From Dechloromonas denitrificans (GTDB lineage: Bacteria; Pseudomonadota; Gammaproteobacteria; Burkholderiales; Rhodocyclaceae), in NCBI RefSeq assembly GCF_020510685.1, contig NZ_CP075185.1:1922001-1986000 (forward strand): a stretch of DNA of 64,000 bases, given 5' to 3'. The position numbers and the translations under genes are program-made. The notes under the pieces are model-generated. The model was not told the origin of the DNA, did not search any database, and was given only the letters and a program-made list of their open reading frames with translations. Position 1 is the stretch's first letter. The number at the start of each line of letters is the position of its first letter. Positions 8,430-17,262 of the stretch are shown here, in pieces.

Positions 8430-10409
8430 GTGAGCACGCCACAACAAGCACAAGAAAAACAGGAGTTTGCCGTCATTGCCGAGGTGGAAACGAGCCTGCG
8501 TCAGGAAGGGCGTCGGCGGGTCGCCGGCAATACCCTCACTTTTCTCAAAAAACATGCGCCGTTCGACAAGATGTCGGCCGACGCCCTGCAGCGCTTCGCC
8601 GAGCAGGCGCAGATCGCCTTCTACCCGGCGGGGAGCGAGATCGTCGGGGCGGCGTCCGGCAACGTCCGGTTCTTCTATCTGATCGAATCCGGCAAGGTGC
8701 AGGCCCGTCAGGCCGGCGAGGTCACCGTCACCGAATACTCCATCCTCAGCCTCGGTGCCGGGGAAAGCTTCCCGATCGGTGCCGTTACGGCGGGGCGGCC
8801 GTCGACCAACAACTATGTGGCGGTCGAGGACACCTTCTGCTACCAGCTGCCGGCCGAAGACTTCATGGCGCTGATGGTGAGCAGCCCCGAGTTCAACCTG
8901 TTCTGTACGCAATACATCGCCAGCCTGCTCGACCAGTCGCGCCGGCAGTTGCAGTTGCAATTTGCCCAGAAAGCCAGCGAACAGCAGACGCTGAACTCGC
9001 CACTGGCCGGCATCGGCTCCCGTTCGCCGGTGATCGTCGGGCCGGAGACCCCGCTGCGTGCCGCGCTGGAAATCATGTCGCAGGCCGGCATTGGTTCGCT
9101 GGTCGTCGCCGGCGAAGACCGGAAACCGGTCGGCGTGTTCACGCGCAGCGATTTGCTCGATCGCGTCGTTCTGGCCGACCGGCCGCTGACTGCACCAATC
9201 AGCGAGGCGATGTCGGCGGCTCGCTTGTGTCTGGACGAAAACGCCACGGCCTACGACGCGATGCTCGCCATGGCTTCGCAAGGCGTCCGTCACGTGCTGG
9301 TGACCGATGCCGAAGGCCGGTTGACCGGCGTCGTTTCCGAGCGGGATCTGTTCTCGCTGCAGCGTGTCGGTCTGCGCCAGATTCGCCAGTCGATCGATTC
9401 GGCACACGACGTCGAGGCGCTTCTGCAGTCGGCGGCCGATGTCCGTCAGCTGGCTTTCAACATGCTGGCGCAGGGGATCGGCGCCGAACAGTTGACCCAG
9501 TTCATCTCGGCGCTGAACGACGCATTGACCCGGCGGGTCATCCAGCTCAACCTGGAAAAGCATAATTTCGACGGCATCGAATGGGCCTGGCTGGCCTTCG
9601 GCTCGGAAGGGCGTGACGAGCAGACTTTCAGCACCGACCAGGATAACGGCATCGTCTTTGCCTGCCCCGACGGTGCGGCGGTCGACGCGCTTCGCCAGCG
9701 TTTCCTGACCTTCGCCCTCGACGTCAACAAGGATCTCGACCGCTGCGGTTTTCCGCTGTGCAAGGGCAACATCATGGCGAGCAATCCGCAATGGTGCCTG
9801 ACGCTCGGCGAGTGGAAGACTCAGTTCAGCAAGTGGATCCGTATGCCGGAGCCGACGGCGCTACTCAACGCGACCATCTTCTTCGATTTTCGGCCCTTGT
9901 ACGGCAAGCACGAGTTGGCCGACAACATGCGTCGTTTCCTGCTCGAGCAGGCGGCGGCCAGTCCGATCTTCCTGCAGTCGATGGCCAGGAATGCGCTCGA
10001 TGTCGCACCGCCGCTGGGCAAGTTGCGCGATTTCCTGACCGATCTTGAACCGGATCATCCGGGCAAGATCGACCTCAAGAAATACGGCTCGCGGATCTTC
10101 GTCGATGTGGCCCGCATCTACGCGCTGGCCACCGGCGTGCACAACACCAACTCGGTGCAGCGCCTGCGTCTGGCTTCGCAGCGTCTGGCAGCGCGCGGCG
10201 AGGAAATCAATGCCGTGCTCGATGGGCTGAATTTCATCCAGCTGCTGCGTTTGCAGCATCAGTATCTGGAAGGGGAGCCGGGCAGCCAGGGTGACAATCT
10301 GATCGATCCGGACAAACTCAACGAACTGGATCGGCGCATTCTGAAGGAATCCTTCCGTCAGGCCCGCAAGATCCAGTCGCGGCTCAAACTCGACTATCAG
10401 GTGAACTGA
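8430..10409 (+). CDS. cNMP-binding/CBS/DUF294 signalling protein
   Basis: A cytoplasmic protein of 659 residues from GTG 8430, chosen because GAGG lies 5 nt upstream; a TTG at 8409 overlapping the previous stop is an alternative. Domains in order: a cyclic-nucleotide-binding-like fold (about 30-150), a CBS pair (about 190-310), a DUF294 nucleotidyltransferase domain with GSEGRDEQ and TDQDNG (from residue 391), and a DUF294 C-terminal domain ending QARKIQSRLKLDYQVN. The sensor domains suggest control by nucleotides such as cAMP, AMP or ATP. The same architecture sits beside acetate-symporter genes in pseudomonads. Confidence 0.9.
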   Translation: MSTPQQAQEKQEFAVIAEVETSLRQEGRRRVAGNTLTFLKKHAPFDKMSADALQRFAEQAQIAFYPAGSEIVGAASGNVRFFYLIESGKVQARQAGEVTVTEYSILSLGAGESFPIGAVTAGRPSTNNYVAVEDTFCYQLPAEDFMALMVSSPEFNLFCTQYIASLLDQSRRQLQLQFAQKASEQQTLNSPLAGIGSRSPVIVGPETPLRAALEIMSQAGIGSLVVAGEDRKPVGVFTRSDLLDRVVLADRPLTAPISEAMSAARLCLDENATAYDAMLAMASQGVRHVLVTDAEGRLTGVVSERDLFSLQRVGLRQIRQSIDSAHDVEALLQSAADVRQLAFNMLAQGIGAEQLTQFISALNDALTRRVIQLNLEKHNFDGIEWAWLAFGSEGRDEQTFSTDQDNGIVFACPDGAAVDALRQRFLTFALDVNKDLDRCGFPLCKGNIMASNPQWCLTLGEWKTQFSKWIRMPEPTALLNATIFFDFRPLYGKHELADNMRRFLLEQAAASPIFLQSMARNALDVAPPLGKLRDFLTDLEPDHPGKIDLKKYGSRIFVDVARIYALATGVHNTNSVQRLRLASQRLAARGEEINAVLDGLNFIQLLRLQHQYLEGEPGSQGDNLIDPDKLNELDRRILKESFRQARKIQSRLKLDYQVN

Positions 10410-10411
10410 GC

Positions 10412-11092
10412 ATGTTCGGACTGAAAGGTTTGCTGTTCAAGAGCGACGCTCCCGCGCATCTGCCGGACGATGTGCGGGCCGCGCTCGATGCCTGGCGCAA
10501 TACGCCGGCCCCGACGCTGGACGATTTCCATTTTCACACCCGTTACGTGATCGTCGATATCGCCAGCCGCGGAATGAATCCGGAGTCCGATCAGTTGCTG
10601 GAAATCGCGGCCAGCACGGTGCAGCGGTCTACCATCTTGCCGGCCGACGCATTGTTCATCGATCTCGAGACATCGGCCGACAACGATGCTCCCGCCGACG
10701 AGGCATCGCTCGACCGTCAGTTGATGGCCTTTCTGCAGTTTGCCGGCAAGGCACCGCTGGTGACCTATCACGTGTCGTATGTCGGCGGATTTCTGCAACG
10801 GGCTTTCAGGGAGCGCCTGGGGGTCGATTTCCAGCCGCAGTGGATCGATCTCGCCTGGCTGCTGCCGGCGATGTTCAGCGACAAGGGAAGCAGCGTGATG
10901 CCGCTTGATCACTGGATCGGCGTCTTCGGTCTCGATGCCGGCAGCGGCCGGCGCAGCGCGATGGAAAACACGCTGCTGCTCGCCCGGATTTTCCAGATGC
11001 TGCTGGTTCGCGCTTCCGCCAAGGAAATCGATACGGCGGCCCGGCTAATCGACGAGTCCCGGGCCAGCACTTTCCTGCGCCGTACCCATTAG
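10412..11092 (+). CDS. DnaQ-fold protein lacking exonuclease catalytic residues
   Basis: This 226-residue protein starts 2 bp after the CBS/DUF294 gene. It aligns by motif with the exonuclease domain encoded at 6.7-7.3 kb, but the DEDDh residues are lost. Motif I is VDIASRG (D49 kept, Glu replaced by A51). Motif II is YHVSYVGGFL (catalytic Asp replaced by V124). Motif III is RSAMEN (His replaced by R181, Asp by N186). The fold-determining hydrophobic residues and glycine remain and the frame is intact, so this reads as a maintained non-catalytic paralogue rather than a decaying gene. A binding or regulatory role is inferred. Confidence 0.8.
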   Translation: MFGLKGLLFKSDAPAHLPDDVRAALDAWRNTPAPTLDDFHFHTRYVIVDIASRGMNPESDQLLEIAASTVQRSTILPADALFIDLETSADNDAPADEASLDRQLMAFLQFAGKAPLVTYHVSYVGGFLQRAFRERLGVDFQPQWIDLAWLLPAMFSDKGSSVMPLDHWIGVFGLDAGSGRRSAMENTLLLARIFQMLLVRASAKEIDTAARLIDESRASTFLRRTH

Positions 11093-11101
11093 TCGCGCCG
11101 A

Positions 11102-13141
11102 ATGCTTCACTCCCTGACCAAGCTGCAGCGCTACTACCTTTACTACACCGGTAGTTTCCTGGCCTTCGTCCTCAGTCTGGCGGTTCTTGAAGACCATGGC
11201 ATGCCGCCGCGCTGGATCGGCTACGCCTTCCTGTTCTTCACCATCTCGATGTACGCCGCGATCGGTATTGCCAGCCGGACTTCCGACGTCTCCGAGTATT
11301 ACGTTGCCGGCCGCCGCGTACCGGCCTTCTTTAATGGCATGGCAACCGGCGCCGACTGGATGAGCGCCGCATCCTTCATGGGGCTGGCCGGCACGCTATA
11401 CCTCTCCGGCTTTCAGGGGCTGGCCTATGTCATCGGCTGGACCGGCGGCTTCGTGCTGGTCGCGCTGTTGCTGGCGCCGTATCTGCGGCGTTTCGGTCAG
11501 TACACCATTCCCGACTTTCTCGGCGCCCGTTACGGTGGCACGGCAATCCGGCTGGTCGCCGTCGGTGCCGCCATCCTTGCCTCGTTCATCTATGTCGTGG
11601 CGCAGATTTACGGCGTCGGGGTCATCACCAGCCGCTTTGTCAGTCTGCAGTTCGAGATCGGCGTCTTCGTCGGGCTGGCCGGCATTCTCGTCTGTTCGTT
11701 CCTGGGCGGGATGCGGGCTGTCACGTGGACCCAGGTCGCCCAGTACGTGATCCTGATCGTTGCCTATGTGACGCCGGTCGCTATCCTTTCCTACAATGTG
11801 ACCGGCATTCCGGTGCCGCAAGTCGTTTATGGCAAGGTCCTGCAGCAAGTGACACAGCTTGAGAACCGCTTGTTCGACACGCCGGCCGAAATCGAGGTGC
11901 GTACCCTGTACCACGCACGGGCCGACGACTATGCCCAGAAAATCATGCAACTCCCCGAGTCGCTGAGACTGGAGCGCGAGCAGTTGTCGACCCAGATCAA
12001 CCAGTTGAAGGCCAGCGATAGCCAGATGCGGGATATCGTCGCCCTCGAGCGTCAGCGCCGGGAGTTGCCGCATGACCCGGATCAGGCCCGGCTGATCTGG
12101 GAAGCCGAAATGTTTTCGGCCATCGAGCGCAGCAAGCCGCCCATCCACCACGCCGAGGCCTTCCCGGCCGAAGACCCCGAGGAGCAGTTGGCGCAGCGTA
12201 TCAATTTCCTTGCCCTGATCTTCTGTCTGACCGTCGGCACGGCTGCCTTGCCGCATGTGCTGATTCGTTACTACACGACGCCGACCGTCAGTCAGGCCCG
12301 GGAGTCCGTCTTCTGGTCGCTGCTGCTGATTCTGATTCTTTACATGACGGCACCGGCCTACGCCGTTTTTGCCAAATACGAAGTGCTGTCGAACCTCGCC
12401 GAGCTGCCCATCGCCAAGCTGCCGAGCTGGGTCGCGGCGTGGACCAAGGTTGGCCTGGTGACGATCGAGGACATCAATCGGGACGGCATCCTGCAACTCG
12501 CTGAGTTGTCGATGAACCCCGACGTGATCGTCCTCGCCACCCCGGAAATCGCCGGCATGCCCTACGTGGTCTCCGGCCTCGTCGCGGCGGGGGCGCTGGC
12601 GGCGGCATTGTCGACGGCCGACGGCCTGTTGCTGACGATCACCAGCGCGCTGTCCCATGACGTCTATTACCGGATACTTCGTCCCGATGCCTCGACCCAG
12701 CTTCGCCTCGTCATCTCGAAATCGATGCTGCTGGTCGTCGCCGTTCTGGCCGCCACGGTCGCGGCGGAAAAGCCCGGAACCATCCTGTCGATGGTCGCCT
12801 GGGCATTCTCGATTGCCGGTTCGGCCTTTTTTCCGGCGCTCGTTCTCGGGATATTCTGGGGCCGCGCAACCCGCACCGGGGCGCTCGCCGGCATGCTGAC
12901 CGGGGTCATGCTGACAATTTATTACATCGTGCGGGTCGAGTTCGACGGCATCCCGTGGCTGGGGATCAGCGGCATCAAAATGGCGCCGTGGTTCCATGTC
13001 CAATCGTCGTCGGCCGGAGTCTTCGGCGTCTGTGTCGGCTTTGTCATCATTGTCATCGTCAGCCTGATGACCAAGCCCTACCCGGAAGCCGAGAACTTCC
13101 TGCATGGCATCCGGCGGAGCAAGCGCGGAGGCGGGGGCTAA
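11102..13141 (+). CDS. sodium:solute symporter, VC_2705/ActP-like
   Basis: A 679-residue SLC5-family inner-membrane symporter of the group that pairs with a DUF4212 small subunit; acetate or another short carboxylate is the likely substrate from the acs context. The SLC5 core is interrupted by a hydrophilic, coiled-coil-prone insert (about residues 240-365), longer than in plain ActP. A second hydrophilic loop contains DINRDGILQLAE (residues 457-468), which has the spacing of a canonical EF-hand calcium loop. The small-subunit gene begins 1 bp after the stop. Confidence 0.9.
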   Translation: MLHSLTKLQRYYLYYTGSFLAFVLSLAVLEDHGMPPRWIGYAFLFFTISMYAAIGIASRTSDVSEYYVAGRRVPAFFNGMATGADWMSAASFMGLAGTLYLSGFQGLAYVIGWTGGFVLVALLLAPYLRRFGQYTIPDFLGARYGGTAIRLVAVGAAILASFIYVVAQIYGVGVITSRFVSLQFEIGVFVGLAGILVCSFLGGMRAVTWTQVAQYVILIVAYVTPVAILSYNVTGIPVPQVVYGKVLQQVTQLENRLFDTPAEIEVRTLYHARADDYAQKIMQLPESLRLEREQLSTQINQLKASDSQMRDIVALERQRRELPHDPDQARLIWEAEMFSAIERSKPPIHHAEAFPAEDPEEQLAQRINFLALIFCLTVGTAALPHVLIRYYTTPTVSQARESVFWSLLLILILYMTAPAYAVFAKYEVLSNLAELPIAKLPSWVAAWTKVGLVTIEDINRDGILQLAELSMNPDVIVLATPEIAGMPYVVSGLVAAGALAAALSTADGLLLTITSALSHDVYYRILRPDASTQLRLVISKSMLLVVAVLAATVAAEKPGTILSMVAWAFSIAGSAFFPALVLGIFWGRATRTGALAGMLTGVMLTIYYIVRVEFDGIPWLGISGIKMAPWFHVQSSSAGVFGVCVGFVIIVIVSLMTKPYPEAENFLHGIRRSKRGGGG

Positions 13142-13142
13142 C

Positions 13143-13391
13143 ATGGCCGACAGCGATACCTATTGGCGCAAGACACGCGCGTTAACCATCGTGCTGTTTC
13201 TTTTGTGGGTGGTTGTCACTTTCCTGGGCGGCTGGTTTGCCCGCGAACTGAACGAAATGGTCATCTTCGGCTTTCCTTTCGGTTTTTACATGGGGGCTCA
13301 GGGCCTTCTGTTCTTCTTTCTGGCGATCATCTGGTTCTACAACTACCGGATGCGCAAGCTGGATGCCGAGTTCAACATTGACGACGAGTAG
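13143..13391 (+). CDS. DUF4212 symporter small subunit
   Basis: This 82-residue protein has two membrane spans and the GWFARELN and FGFPFGFYMGAQG stretches typical of DUF4212/TIGR03647, the small subunit that accompanies this symporter type. It starts at ATG 13143, directly after the symporter stop. It probably assembles with the large subunit in the inner membrane. In many genomes the small-subunit gene precedes the large one; here it follows. Confidence 0.92.
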   Translation: MADSDTYWRKTRALTIVLFLLWVVVTFLGGWFARELNEMVIFGFPFGFYMGAQGLLFFFLAIIWFYNYRMRKLDAEFNIDDE

Positions 13392-13400
13392 CTGATCAGG

Positions 13401-13670
13401 ATGTTGCTCTTCGTTATCGGTGCATTGCGGGCAATCGTTGAAATGCTCGGTCTCTGTCTGGTCGCCCAGGGGATGCTCTACATTCTGGCCGGTAGGGGAA
13501 GGGCGGCCAATCCGATCTACCAACTGTTTTCAATAATCACCGCGCCGCCGCGTCGCCTGGTCGCCTGGCTGCTGCCGCAGCGCGCAAGTGCAACGACCAT
13601 CGGTATCGTCTGTTTTGCGCTTCTGCTGCTGTTTTGGCTCGGATTGGCTGTAATGCGAAAGTTTATTTGA
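13401..13670 (+). CDS. small membrane protein of unknown function
   Basis: An 89-residue protein with two strongly hydrophobic segments (about 5-28 and 66-86) separated by a basic, proline-containing loop. I do not recognise a family. It lies 9 bp after the DUF4212 gene and is probably the last gene of the symporter operon. Its last codons overlap the -35 box of the tRNA promoter. Confidence 0.75.
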   Translation: MLLFVIGALRAIVEMLGLCLVAQGMLYILAGRGRAANPIYQLFSIITAPPRRLVAWLLPQRASATTIGIVCFALLLLFWLGLAVMRKFI

Positions 13671-13694
13671 CCGTCTCCGCTCTTCTGCTACAAT
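13667..13694 (+). promoter_or_regulatory. sigma-70 promoter of tRNA-Ser
   Basis: TTGACC (13667-13672) and TACAAT (13689-13694) are separated by 16 bp and end 11 bp before the mature tRNA 5' end. This is a near-consensus housekeeping promoter. The -35 box lies inside the stop region of the preceding gene. Confidence 0.75.
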
Positions 13695-13705
13695 GCGCGC
13701 CTCCT

Positions 13706-13796
13706 GGAGAGGTGGATGAGTGGTTTAAGTCGCACGCCTGGAAAGCGTGTGTAGGGTAATCCCCTACCCCGGGTTCGAATCCCGGTCTCTCCGCCA
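13706..13796 (+). tRNA. tRNA-Ser (anticodon GGA)
   Basis: A class II tRNA of 91 nt including an encoded CCA. The acceptor arms GGAGAGG and TCTCTCC pair, with G as discriminator. The anticodon loop CTGGAAA (13738-13744) gives anticodon GGA at 13740-13742. The long variable arm GTAGGG...CCCTAC and the T-loop GTTCGAATC are clear. The length and variable arm identify serine. Confidence 0.97.
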
Positions 13797-13808
13797 GGCT
13801 TCCGCAAG

Positions 13809-13854
13809 GCCCGATTTCTTAATCTATTTAATAGGTTACGAAGTCGGGCTTTTT
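13809..13854 (+). terminator. intrinsic terminator after tRNA-Ser
   Basis: GCCCGATTTC (13809-13818) pairs with GAAGTCGGGC (13840-13849) with one T-G wobble, around a long AT-rich loop, and is followed by TTTTT. Confidence 0.75.
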
Positions 13855-13942
13855 GCATTCAAGCCAAGTATTAAGTCGGTTGGTACCCCATGTCAGAGCC
13901 CTCTGCGGGGGATATCTTGCTACTTGGCCGGAGGATCATTCG

Positions 13943-15229
13943 TTATCGGGGTGTTCCATCACCGATGTCGGAAATCTGCAGGCGGTAAAACTGCGGGGAC
14001 GCGTTGCCATCTTCCTCGGGAAGGCTAAAACGCAGCAGATTCCGGCCTCGGCCAATAGGCTGTGCCCGGCCGAATGACGTGAACGGCCCCATCATCGAGG
14101 TGGATTGCTCGATCCTGAGCAGCCTTTTGTGTGGCGAAAAAATGTCCAACGCAAAGTGATTCGGTCGAATCTCTCTGAGTCTCGGGGCGAACGGGCGGGC
14201 CAGCGGTTCGCCGATGAAGACACCTTCGCCAGGCCAGGCGACGCTTTTCCAATAGGCTTCGATGGCGCTGGCGCCGGTCGAGTAGTAGAACATGGCGATG
14301 GCCGGGAAGGGGAATTTCTGGACGTGGTTGCACGGTTCCATCACCGTTCCGTAGCTTGCCGTGGCGCCGGCTTCGAGCCAGCGCATGCTGCTCATCTGGC
14401 TCGAATCGGTCAGTTGTCCGCCGAATGAGGTGAGGTGGTCGGCCAGCGCGCCCGGCAGGAAGCCCAAGGTTTTCAGTTGTGGCACTTGCGGCAGGCCGGT
14501 GAAATAGAAGAGGACATCGGGGCGGTTCTCGATGGCCCCGGTTTGGAGGATTTCGATGGGGAACACATCTCTTAGCTCTCGTTCCGTTTTTTCAAAATAG
14601 GCGGCGCGCACGCTGCGGGTTTTATCCGGGGTGTTGAGCAAGTAGGCGCGTCCGGCTGGAAATTGGCGATCGGCCGAGATGCCGCGGTCGATTAACGCCT
14701 TGACCTGTTCAAAGCTGCGGCCGGCGAGCATCATCGATGGCCGCAGCCGGTGGTCGCTGGCCGGGTAGAGGCTGGGGGAGTTGAAATAACTGCTGGCGGC
14801 AGTCGGGCCGCATTTCGACGAGCAGTATTCTTCGTTGAAGCCAAAGGCCAGCGCCGAGGTGAGTGACATGCATCCGACCCGATAAGGCGCTGTCCAGGCG
14901 ACCGCGTAGGCTTGAATATGGGCTGGGGTGGCGAGATCAATCGCTGTTTTCAGTTGGGTGAATTCATCCTTGCCCAAGGCGCTGCGTCCCGGTGGAAAAT
15001 GTATGTGAATCAGATTGCTTGCCGGAATGCTGCGGGCTTTTTGATAGTACTCGCCGACCTGGCGGGAGAGCGGGTCATCGTCATTGATGATGACGGCGAG
15101 TTCGTCCGGCGTCAGACCGGTGCGTGGCAGCAGAATCCGGGCACTGGCCAGGGCTGGTGTTGCCGCTACAAGATAGATGGCGAGCAGCAGTGCGCCGAAC
15201 CGGGCAAAAAATCGATGATCAAATTTCAC
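13943..15229 (-). CDS. TIGR03790-type secreted protein of unknown function
   Basis: I use the GTG at 15229 (428 aa) because AAAGGGA lies just upstream; a TTG at 15262 is an alternative. The N-terminus MKFDHRFFARFGALLLAIYL followed by an AxA site is a signal peptide, so the protein is exported. The body matches my recollection of the TIGR03790 family: an early VIINDDDPLSR segment, AVAWTAPYRV, and conserved cysteines near the FGFNEEYCSSKCG region. The family has a scattered distribution and no known function. It stands alone, convergent with the tRNA unit. Confidence 0.7.
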   Translation of the reverse strand: MKFDHRFFARFGALLLAIYLVAATPALASARILLPRTGLTPDELAVIINDDDPLSRQVGEYYQKARSIPASNLIHIHFPPGRSALGKDEFTQLKTAIDLATPAHIQAYAVAWTAPYRVGCMSLTSALAFGFNEEYCSSKCGPTAASSYFNSPSLYPASDHRLRPSMMLAGRSFEQVKALIDRGISADRQFPAGRAYLLNTPDKTRSVRAAYFEKTERELRDVFPIEILQTGAIENRPDVLFYFTGLPQVPQLKTLGFLPGALADHLTSFGGQLTDSSQMSSMRWLEAGATASYGTVMEPCNHVQKFPFPAIAMFYYSTGASAIEAYWKSVAWPGEGVFIGEPLARPFAPRLREIRPNHFALDIFSPHKRLLRIEQSTSMMGPFTSFGRAQPIGRGRNLLRFSLPEEDGNASPQFYRLQISDIGDGTPR

Positions 15230-15332
15230 GCCAATCCCTTTTTGTGCCGTAGCCAGTTTCAACGCCGCGCATCATAGCGTTTCTTTTTGTGCATCCGGAT
15301 TTTCATCAGATTTCAATATTTGTTGTGAATAC

Positions 15333-15376
15333 TCGCCGGGAAGCAATTAGGAGCTTCGTCGGGGCGTACCCGGCGA
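15333..15376 (+). other. inverted repeat in the glmS leader
   Basis: TCGCCGGG (15333-15340) and CCCGGCGA (15369-15376) are perfect inverted arms just upstream of the glmS ribosome site. They could form a leader hairpin that affects glmS mRNA. No glmS ribozyme core was recognised. Confidence 0.35.
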
Positions 15377-15407
15377 ACCGTTTTTCCGCTGGGCAGGAGA
15401 AGAATCA

Positions 15408-17243
15408 ATGTGTGGCATTGTTGCTGCGGCCGCTGGTCGCGACATCGTTCCGGTCTTGCTCGAGGGCTTGCGCAAGCTGGAGTATCGCGGCTATGACTCG
15501 GCCGGTCTGGCGGTCATCAACGGGGGGCTGCATCGTTTGCGCTCGACCGGCCGGGTGGTCGATCTCGCGGCCCAGGCGAAACGCGAGCAGGTCAGCGGTC
15601 TGAGCGGCATCGCCCATACGCGCTGGGCAACGCACGGCGTGCCGAACGAGCGCAATGCGCATCCGCATGTCTCGGGCGGGCTGGCCGTGGTGCACAACGG
15701 CATCATCGAGAATTTCGAGGCGCTGCGCCGCGAATTGGAAGGGCAGGGCTATCGCTTCGAGTCGGATACCGATACCGAGGTCATCGCCCACCTGATCCAG
15801 GACAGGCTGCGCCAGGACGGCGAGCTGTTGACGGCGGTTCGTTCGGCGATGCAGCGACTGATCGGCGCCTATGCCATCGCCGTCATCCGCCTCGATGATC
15901 CGCGGCACGTCGTCGTGGCGCGCCGTGGCTCACCGCTGCTGCTCGGCCTCGGCCAGGGCGATACGGCGGGCTGCTACGCGGCGTCCGATGCTTCGGCCTT
16001 GCTGCAGGTGACGCGCCAGGTGATTTATCTGGAAAACGGCGATCTCGCCGAGTTGAGCGCCGACAGCTATCGCATTTTCGCGGCCGACGGCAGCCTTGCC
16101 GAGCGTCCGGTGGTTACCTCGCAACTCTCGGCCGATGCGGTGGAGCTGGGCCGCTATCGCCATTACATGCAGAAGGAAATTTTCGAGCAGCCGGAAGCGC
16201 TGGCTAACACGCTGGAACTGTTGGGCGCCACGCACTCGGTGCAGGCCGGCATTTTCGGGGCCGGGGCCGAGGCCCTGCTGGCCCACGCCGACTCGGTGCT
16301 GATCCTGGCCTGCGGCACGTCGAGCTATGCCGGCATGGTCGCCCGTTACTGGCTCGAATCGCTCGCCGGTCTGCCGTGCACCGTCGAGGTGGCGAGCGAA
16401 TACCGTTATCGCCAGTCGGTGGCCAATCCGCGCCAGCTGGTCGTGGTCATCTCGCAATCCGGCGAAACGGCCGATACGCTGGCCGCCTTGCACCACGCCC
16501 AGGCGCTTGGCCATCCGCTGACCCTGGCCATTTGCAACGTGCCGGAAAGCGCCATCGTCCGCGCAACGGCGCTGCGCTTCGTGACGCGGGCCGGACCGGA
16601 GATCGGCGTCGCCTCGACCAAGGCCTTTACGACCCAGCTCGCCGCCTTGTTCCTGCTGGCCGTGCTGCTCGCCAAGCTGCGTGGCCGCCTGTCGGCCTGC
16701 GATGAGGCGGTCGAACTCGAAGCGCTGCGCCATCTGCCGGTAGCGGTGGGCCGGGTGCTGGCGCTTGAGGAAGAAATCAAGGGCTGGGCTGAAGCCTTCG
16801 CCGACAAACACCATGCGCTGTTTCTCGGGCGCGGCAGCCATTACCCGATCGCCCTCGAAGGGGCGCTCAAGCTGAAGGAAATCACCTATATCCACGCCGA
16901 GGCCTATCCGGCCGGCGAGTTGAAGCACGGGCCGCTGGCGCTGGTCGATGGCGACATGCCGGTGGTCGCCGTGGCGCCGAATAACAAGCTGCTGGAAAAA
17001 CTGAAATCGAATCTGCAGGAGGTGCGGGCGCGCGGCGGCGAGCTGTATGTGTTCGCCGACGCCGATAGCGCCATCGGCGAATCGGAAGGCGTGCATGTGA
17101 TCCGCCTGCCCGAGCATTACGGCCGATTGTCGCCGTTACTGCATGTGATTCCGCTGCAACTGCTGGCTTATCACGTTGCCCTGGTGCGCGGCACCGATGT
17201 CGACAAGCCGCGCAATCTCGCCAAGTCCGTTACCGTCGAATGA
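15408..17243 (+). CDS. glmS: glutamine-fructose-6-phosphate aminotransferase
   Basis: GlmS makes glucosamine-6-phosphate from fructose-6-phosphate and glutamine, the first step towards UDP-GlcNAc. The 611 residues match the family length. Cys2 (MCGIVAA) is the N-terminal nucleophile of the class II amidotransferase domain (about 1-220). Two SIS sugar-isomerase domains follow, with CGTSSYAG near residue 302 and GRGSHYP near 474. The C-terminus [11 protein letters not shown] is the standard catalytic tail. A good site, GCAGGAGAAG, precedes ATG 15408. It starts a glmS-galE-galU run. Confidence 0.98.
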   Translation: MCGIVAAAAGRDIVPVLLEGLRKLEYRGYDSAGLAVINGGLHRLRSTGRVVDLAAQAKREQVSGLSGIAHTRWATHGVPNERNAHPHVSGGLAVVHNGIIENFEALRRELEGQGYRFESDTDTEVIAHLIQDRLRQDGELLTAVRSAMQRLIGAYAIAVIRLDDPRHVVVARRGSPLLLGLGQGDTAGCYAASDASALLQVTRQVIYLENGDLAELSADSYRIFAADGSLAERPVVTSQLSADAVELGRYRHYMQKEIFEQPEALANTLELLGATHSVQAGIFGAGAEALLAHADSVLILACGTSSYAGMVARYWLESLAGLPCTVEVASEYRYRQSVANPRQLVVVISQSGETADTLAALHHAQALGHPLTLAICNVPESAIVRATALRFVTRAGPEIGVASTKAFTTQLAALFLLAVLLAKLRGRLSACDEAVELEALRHLPVAVGRVLALEEEIKGWAEAFADKHHALFLGRGSHYPIALEGALKLKEITYIHAEAYPAGELKHGPLALVDGDMPVVAVAPNNKLLEKLKSNLQEVRARGGELYVFADADSAIGESEGVHVIRLPEHYGRLSPLLHVIPLQLLAYHVALVRGTDVDKPRNLAKSVTVE

Positions 17244-17262
17244 ATGAAAGAAGGATATCTGT

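Noticed and set aside
11396..13144. 582-codon minus-strand frame opposite the symporter
   Set aside because: A shadow frame of polar low-complexity sequence. The plus strand encodes a well-formed SLC5 protein.
13797..13942. Integrated element at the tRNA-Ser 3' end
   Set aside because: No integrase gene, direct repeat of the tRNA end or phage gene follows; a terminator and an ordinary gene do.
15263..15407. glmS ribozyme in the glmS leader
   Set aside because: Only a simple inverted repeat is seen. The conserved ribozyme core is not recognisable and is known mainly from Gram-positive bacteria.
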